Below, in pieces: positions 59,930-64,000 of a stretch of DNA of 64,000 nucleotides. The stretch spans positions 1 through 64,000 of the forward strand of contig NZ_AKIY01000247.1 in the NCBI RefSeq assembly GCF_000282615.1, in the 5' to 3' direction. The DNA comes from Bradyrhizobium sp. YR681 (lineage in GTDB: Bacteria > Pseudomonadota > Alphaproteobacteria > Rhizobiales > Xanthobacteraceae). The notes below the pieces were generated by a model, which did not search any database, had not been told where the DNA came from, and saw only the letters and a program-made list of their open reading frames with translations. Positions within the stretch are counted from its first letter, which is position 1. Each line of letters begins with the position of its first letter. The position numbers and the translations under genes were made by a program.

Positions 59930-61558
59930 ATGGCAACGAGCGCAGCGGCACACGGCGATCACGCGCAAGACCACGGACATGACCACGAGCACGCTCATCC
60001 CACCGGATGGCGCCGCTACGTCTATTCGACCAACCACAAGGACATCGGCACGATGTACCTGATCTTCGCGGTCATCGCCGGCGTCATCGGCGCCGCGATG
60101 TCGATCGCGATCCGTGCCGAGCTGATGTATCCGGGCGTGCAGATCTTCCACGAGACGCACACCTACAATGTGTTCGTGACCTCTCACGGCCTGATCATGA
60201 TCTTCTTCATGGTCATGCCCGCGATGATCGGCGGCTTCGGCAACTGGTTCGTGCCGCTGATGATCGGCGCGCCCGACATGGCGTTCCCGCGCATGAACAA
60301 CATCTCGTTCTGGCTGCTGCCGGCCTCCTTCGCCCTGCTGCTGATGTCGACCTTCGTCGAGGGCGAGCCGGGTGCCAACGGCGTCGGCGCCGGCTGGACC
60401 ATGTATGTGCCGCTGTCGAGCTCCGGCCACCCGGGCCCGGCCGTCGACTTCGCGATCCTGTCGCTGCATCTGGCGGGCGCCTCGTCGATCCTCGGCGCCA
60501 TCAACTTCATCACCACCATCTTCAACATGCGCGCGCCGGGCATGACCCTGCACAAGATGCCGCTGTTCGTGTGGTCGATCCTGGTGACGGTGTTCCTGCT
60601 GCTGTTGTCGCTGCCGGTGCTCGCCGGTGCGATCACCATGCTGCTCACCGACCGCAATTTCCACACGACGTTCTTCGCACCCGACGGCGGCGGCGACCCC
60701 GTGCTGTTCCAGCATCTGTTCTGGTTCTTCGGCCATCCCGAGGTGTACATCCTGATCCTGCCCGCCTTCGGCATGATCAGCCAGATCGTCTCGACCTTCT
60801 CGCGCAAGCCCGTGTTCGGCTATCTCGGCATGGCCTACGCCATGGTCGCGATCGGCGGCATCGGCTTCGTGGTCTGGGCGCACCACATGTACACGGTCGG
60901 CATGTCCTCGGCGACGCAGGCCTATTTCGTCGCCGCGACGATGGTGATCGCGGTTCCGACCGGCGTGAAGATCTTCTCGTGGATCGCCACGATGTGGGGC
61001 GGCTCGATCGAATTCCGCGCCCCGATGATCTGGGCGGTGGGCTTCATCTTCCTGTTCACGGTCGGTGGCGTCACCGGTGTCGTGCTCGCGAATGCGGGCG
61101 TCGACCGCGTGCTGCAAGAGACCTACTACGTCGTCGCGCACTTCCACTACGTGCTGTCGCTCGGTGCGGTGTTCGGGATCTTCGCCGGCTGGTACTACTG
61201 GTTCCCGAAGATGTCGGGCTACATGTACAACGAGACGCTGGCGAAGGCGCATTTCTGGGTCACCTTCATCGGCGTGAACCTGGTGTTCTTCCCGCAGCAC
61301 TTCCTCGGCCTGTCGGGCATGCCGCGCCGCTACGTCGACTATCCCGACGCGTTCGCGGGCTGGAACCTGGTTTCCTCGGTCGGCTCCTACATCTCCGGCT
61401 TCGGCGTGCTGATCTTCCTCTACTGCGTGCTCGACGCCTTCATGAAGAAGGTGCCGGCGGGCGATAATCCCTGGGGTGCAGGCGCGACCACGCTGGAGTG
61501 GACGCTGCCCTCGCCGCCGCCCTTCCATCAGTTCGAAGTGCTGCCCCGCGTGCAGTAA
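59930..61558 (+). CDS. coxA: Cytochrome c oxidase subunit I
   Basis: A 542-residue catalytic subunit with 12 membrane segments, heme a and the heme a3-CuB site. The conserved segments are present: TSHGLIMIFFMVMPAMIGGF (heme a His), FWFFGHPEVYILILPAFGM (CuB His and the cross-linked Tyr), WAHHMYTVGM (CuB His pair) and HFHYVLSLGAVFGIFAGWYY (heme a and a3 His). The N-terminal His-rich stretch (HGDHAQDHGHDHEHAHPTGW) could bind copper. The start at 59930 has AGGA upstream. A strong hairpin follows the stop at 61568. Confidence 0.98.
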   Translation: MATSAAAHGDHAQDHGHDHEHAHPTGWRRYVYSTNHKDIGTMYLIFAVIAGVIGAAMSIAIRAELMYPGVQIFHETHTYNVFVTSHGLIMIFFMVMPAMIGGFGNWFVPLMIGAPDMAFPRMNNISFWLLPASFALLLMSTFVEGEPGANGVGAGWTMYVPLSSSGHPGPAVDFAILSLHLAGASSILGAINFITTIFNMRAPGMTLHKMPLFVWSILVTVFLLLLSLPVLAGAITMLLTDRNFHTTFFAPDGGGDPVLFQHLFWFFGHPEVYILILPAFGMISQIVSTFSRKPVFGYLGMAYAMVAIGGIGFVVWAHHMYTVGMSSATQAYFVAATMVIAVPTGVKIFSWIATMWGGSIEFRAPMIWAVGFIFLFTVGGVTGVVLANAGVDRVLQETYYVVAHFHYVLSLGAVFGIFAGWYYWFPKMSGYMYNETLAKAHFWVTFIGVNLVFFPQHFLGLSGMPRRYVDYPDAFAGWNLVSSVGSYISGFGVLIFLYCVLDAFMKKVPAGDNPWGAGATTLEWTLPSPPPFHQFEVLPRVQ

Positions 61559-61567
61559 TCGACCTCC

Positions 61568-61592
61568 CGCGGCGCCCGTGACGGGCGCCGCG
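61568..61592 (+). promoter_or_regulatory. Very stable hairpin between coxA and ctaB
   Basis: CGCGGCGCCCGT and ACGGGCGCCGCG are perfect inverse arms around a single G. No T run follows (ACTCTATAAAG), so it is more likely a transcript-stability or partial attenuation structure than a full terminator. Confidence 0.65.
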
Positions 61593-61618
61593 ACTCTATA
61601 AAGAAGCGAGTTGAATTC

Positions 61619-62563
61619 GTGTCCGTGCTCGACCAGAACGCCATCGACATCAATCCCCGCATCTCCGAAGCGGAGGTTGGCGACTATCTCGCGCTGCTGA
61701 AGCCGCGGGTGATGTCGCTGGTGATCTTCACCGCGCTGGTCGGGATGGCGATGGCGCCCGGGCATTTCCACCCCGTGCTGGCGATCACCTCGCTGCTCTG
61801 CATCGCCGTCGGCGCCGGCGCCTCCGGGGCGCTCAACATGGCGCTCGAAGGCGACATCGACTCCAAGATGTCGCGCACGGCGAACCGGCCGATCCCGCGC
61901 GGCCGCATCACGCGCGGCGAGGCGATGGCGTTCGGGCTGACGCTGTCCTTCTTCTCGGTGATGACGCTCGGCATCCTCGTCAACTGGATCGCCGGCGCGC
62001 TGCTCGCCTTCACCATCTTCTTCTACGTCGTGATCTACACGATGGGCCTGAAGCGCTGGACCGCGCAGAACATCGTAATCGGCGGCGCCGCCGGTGCGCT
62101 GCCGCCGGTGGTGGCCTGGGCCGCGGTCACGGGCACGGTCGATGTCGAGCCGCTGCTGCTGTTCGCCATCATTTTCTTCTGGACCCCGCCGCATTTCTGG
62201 GCGCTGGCGCTGTTCCGCTCCGACGATTACGCCCGCGCCGGCATCCCGATGCTGCCCAATGTCGCCGGTCCCGACGCGACGCGCCTCCAGATCCTGCTCT
62301 ACACCGTCGTGTTGATCGCGGTGGCAGCCGCGCCCTGGGCGCTCGGCTATTTCGACGCCATCTACGGCGTGGTCTCGCTGATCCTCGGCGCCGGCATGCT
62401 GGTGCTCGCGATCAACGTCTATCTGCGCCGCGAGCGAGCTGCGTCGCTGCGCGCGACCCGAAAGCTGTTCGCCTTCTCGATCCTGTATCTGTTCGCGCTG
62501 TTCGCGACCCTGCTGGCCGAGGTCGTGTTCCGGGCGCTTGCTCCGATGGTTGGGGGCGCATGA
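61619..62563 (+). CDS. ctaB: Heme O synthase (protoheme IX farnesyltransferase)
   Basis: A 314-residue integral membrane prenyltransferase of the UbiA family, adding farnesyl to heme b to give heme o for the aa3 oxidase. The first aspartate motif is NMALEGDIDSKMSRTANRP and the second FRSDDYARAGIPMLPNVAG. Nine membrane helices are expected and visible. It starts GTG at 61619 (a GTG six bases later is possible). Its last bases overlap the start of coxF (ATGA). Confidence 0.95.
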   Translation: MSVLDQNAIDINPRISEAEVGDYLALLKPRVMSLVIFTALVGMAMAPGHFHPVLAITSLLCIAVGAGASGALNMALEGDIDSKMSRTANRPIPRGRITRGEAMAFGLTLSFFSVMTLGILVNWIAGALLAFTIFFYVVIYTMGLKRWTAQNIVIGGAAGALPPVVAWAAVTGTVDVEPLLLFAIIFFWTPPHFWALALFRSDDYARAGIPMLPNVAGPDATRLQILLYTVVLIAVAAAPWALGYFDAIYGVVSLILGAGMLVLAINVYLRRERAASLRATRKLFAFSILYLFALFATLLAEVVFRALAPMVGGA

Positions 62564-62736
62564 TCGCGGATATGGCCGACAAACCCGAGCCAGATGGAAT
62601 CGTCCTCACCGAGGCGCAGCAGAGAAGCCGCCGCCAGCGCTCCATTGCCATCGCCTGGGCGCTCGGCGTGCTCGTGGTGCTGTTCTTCGCCGTCACAATG
62701 GTCAAGGGACCGGCCGTTCTAGTCCGGCCGATGTAA
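62560..62736 (+). CDS. coxF: Small membrane protein of the cox operon (CoxF type)
   Basis: A 58-residue protein with a soluble N-terminal part (MADKPEPDGIVLTEAQQRSR) and one membrane helix (IAIAWALGVLVVLFFAVTMV). It begins in a four-base overlap with ctaB and ends five bases before ctaG. A gene of this size is found at the same place in Bradyrhizobium cox operons and named coxF; the role in oxidase assembly is not known in detail. The gene symbol is given from this position. Confidence 0.8.
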   Translation: MIADMADKPEPDGIVLTEAQQRSRRQRSIAIAWALGVLVVLFFAVTMVKGPAVLVRPM

Positions 62737-62741
62737 GGAAG

Positions 62742-63386
62742 ATGGATCGAGAGCCGACCATATCGGGGGATCAGGGCCGGACGGTCACGAAAGGCCGCTC
62801 CAAGGGCCTCGGCCGCGATGTGCTGGTCGCCTCGATCTGCGGCGGCGTGGTCGCGCTGATGGTCGGCGCCTCCTATGCGGCGGTGCCGTTCTACAACTGG
62901 TTCTGCCGCGCCACCGGCTTCAACGGCACCACCCAGGTCGCGACCTCCGCGCCGGCCACAGGGCCGATCGCGCGCAAGATCGCGGTGCGGTTCGATTCCA
63001 ACGTGGCGCCCGGCCTGCCCTGGAAATTCGAGCCTGAGCAGAGCGAGATCGAGGTCAATATCGGCCAGGTCGTGACGGTCTTCTACACCGTGACCAACCA
63101 GGCCGCGCGGACCACCTCGGGCCAGGCCGCCTACAACGTCGCGCCGCTGACGGTCGGGTCCTACTTCCAGAAGATCAACTGCTTCTGCTTCACCGAGCAG
63201 ACCATGGCGCCCGGCGAGAAGCGCGAGATGCCGGTCGTGTTCTATGTCGACCCGTCGATCGCCGACGACCACGAGAACGACGGGCTGAACACGATCACGC
63301 TGTCCTACACGTTCTATCCGGTGAAGGATCCGGTGGTGAAGCCGCTGGCATCGGGCGACGACGACAAGCGCAAGGGAAATCTCTGA
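62742..63386 (+). CDS. ctaG: Cytochrome c oxidase assembly protein CtaG (Cox11)
   Basis: A 214-residue copper chaperone that delivers copper to CuB of subunit I. One membrane anchor (DVLVASICGGVVALMVGASY) precedes the periplasmic beta-domain. The copper motif CFCF is present as KINCFCFTEQTMAPGEKREM, and YNWFCRATGFNGTTQV is the conserved N-terminal Cys region. The ATG at 62742 has AAGGAAG directly before it. It lies five bases after coxF and before coxC in the typical operon order. Confidence 0.95.
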   Translation: MDREPTISGDQGRTVTKGRSKGLGRDVLVASICGGVVALMVGASYAAVPFYNWFCRATGFNGTTQVATSAPATGPIARKIAVRFDSNVAPGLPWKFEPEQSEIEVNIGQVVTVFYTVTNQAARTTSGQAAYNVAPLTVGSYFQKINCFCFTEQTMAPGEKREMPVVFYVDPSIADDHENDGLNTITLSYTFYPVKDPVVKPLASGDDDKRKGNL

Positions 63387-63465
63387 TCCCGGGGCTCACG
63401 CGCAGGGGATCGGACACAAGGGGATAAGTGCCTGATAGGCACGGGATTGAGGAGCGAGACGGCAA

Positions 63466-64000
63466 ATGGCAACGGCGCACACCAAGCATCACGACTACCA
63501 CCTGGTCGATCCCTCTCCGTGGCCGGTGGTCGGCTCCATCTCGGCGTTCATCATGGCGGTCGGCGCGATCACCTGGATGCACCACATGTTCTCGGCTGCG
63601 CCGATCATCTTCGGTGTCGGCACCGTCGGCGTGCTCTACACCATGGCGAGCTGGTGGGCCGACGTGATCAAGGAAGCCCAATACAAGGGCGACCACACCC
63701 GCGTCGTGCAGATCCATCACCGCTACGGCATGATCCTGTTCATCGCCTCCGAGGTGATGTTCTTCGTGGCCTGGTTCTGGGCCTATTTCAACGCGGCGCT
63801 GTTCCCCGCCGACGCCGTCCACGCCACCCGCGACGCGGTGTTCGGCTGCGGTCTCGGCACCGCGGCCGGCGCCTGCTCCGTGCCGGGCACCTGGCCTCCC
63901 CACGGCATCGAGACCTTCGATCCCTGGCATCTGCCGCTGCTGAACACGCTGATCCTGCTCACGTCCGGCACCACCGTGACCTGGGCGCACCATGCGCTGC
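63466..64000 (+). CDS. coxC: Cytochrome c oxidase subunit III, 5' part
   Basis: Starts ATG at 63466 with GAGGAG 13 bases ahead and remains open to the window edge, giving 178 codons of a usual 260-300. Visible are MATAHTKHHDYHLVDPSPWP, the helix IHHRYGMILFIASEVMFFVA and the following WFWAYFNAALFPADAV, all diagnostic for subunit III. It stabilises the aa3 oxidase and helps proton delivery. The rest lies outside the window. Confidence 0.95.
   Translation, partial: MATAHTKHHDYHLVDPSPWPVVGSISAFIMAVGAITWMHHMFSAAPIIFGVGTVGVLYTMASWWADVIKEAQYKGDHTRVVQIHHRYGMILFIASEVMFFVAWFWAYFNAALFPADAVHATRDAVFGCGLGTAAGACSVPGTWPPHGIETFDPWHLPLLNTLILLTSGTTVTWAHHAL

Noticed and set aside
59717..62194. An 825-codon minus-strand frame opposite coxA and ctaB
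   Set aside because: The plus strand encodes unmistakable oxidase proteins; the minus frame is His/Arg/Asp rich without domain.

Overview
The window reads as chromosomal DNA of a Bradyrhizobium-type alphaproteobacterium. This is inferred from high-GC coding bias, the ChvG/ChvI-HprK-PTS block near pckA, the coxBA-ctaB-coxF-ctaG-coxC order, invasion-associated-locus and PAN-domain secreted proteins, and dense families of palindromic intergenic repeats of the kind found in this group. I found no rRNA, tRNA or CRISPR array. Most of the window is core genome. The one clear mobile element is an IS481-family insertion sequence at the left edge, which has landed inside one of the palindromic repeats.

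Layout. 1-1.5 kb: IS481 element and repeats. 1.5-3.6 kb: modABC molybdate transporter, minus strand. 3.8-5.5 kb: a secreted protein and murein endopeptidase MepA. 6-8.2 kb: PAS-PAS-GGDEF-EAL protein with a degenerate cyclase motif and three phased dyads just upstream. 8.3-16.3 kb: accessory enzymes (acyl-CoA-dehydrogenase-like flavoprotein, acetyltransferase, amidase, Asp/Glu racemase), a secreted TPR protein and small proteins. 16.5-20.1 kb: lepA and a membrane glycosyltransferase. 20.2-29.9 kb: regulatory block ptsH-EIIA-hprK-chvG-chvI, then hugZ, a secreted TPR-CHAT protein and pckA. 29.9-39 kb: acyltransferase, acyl-CoA thioesterase, glycogen phosphorylase, LysR/EamA divergent pair and a TSUP exporter pair. 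39.2-42.7 kb: large PodJ-like coiled-coil/Sel1 protein. 43-49.8 kb: PadR regulator divergent from a fatty-acid beta-oxidation set (NTF2-like, acyl-CoA dehydrogenase, thiolase, FadB-type enzyme). 50-53.5 kb: small membrane proteins, then a glutathione group (GST, MarR regulator, glutamate-cysteine ligase). 53.6-58.5 kb: PAN protein, a tldD-lepB-mmcQ-nucleotidyltransferase unit, an acetyltransferase and an IalB-like protein. 59-64 kb: the aa3-type cytochrome oxidase operon, cut by the right edge inside coxC.

How the parts work together. ChvG/ChvI, HprK and the partial PTS form a linked envelope-stress/carbon-status signalling unit adjoining the gluconeogenic gene pckA. The fad genes appear to be controlled by the divergent PadR protein through repeated GTGCATATG sites. 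The GST and MarR genes share an intergenic region with two identical-class dyads, and gshA follows, so glutathione synthesis and use are clustered. The cox operon has a FixK/FNR-type site upstream, suggesting oxygen control.

Most notable items: (i) a CHAT caspase-like domain with intact His and Cys on a protein with a signal peptide, lying between chvI and pckA; (ii) three CTTG-N-CAAG dyads at exact 12-bp steps ahead of the GGDEF-EAL gene; (iii) the double operators at gst/marR and the PadR gene; (iv) the FixK-like box before coxB; (v) a 24-bp perfect repeat shared by two distant intergenic sites. None is shown to be a new system by sequence reading alone.
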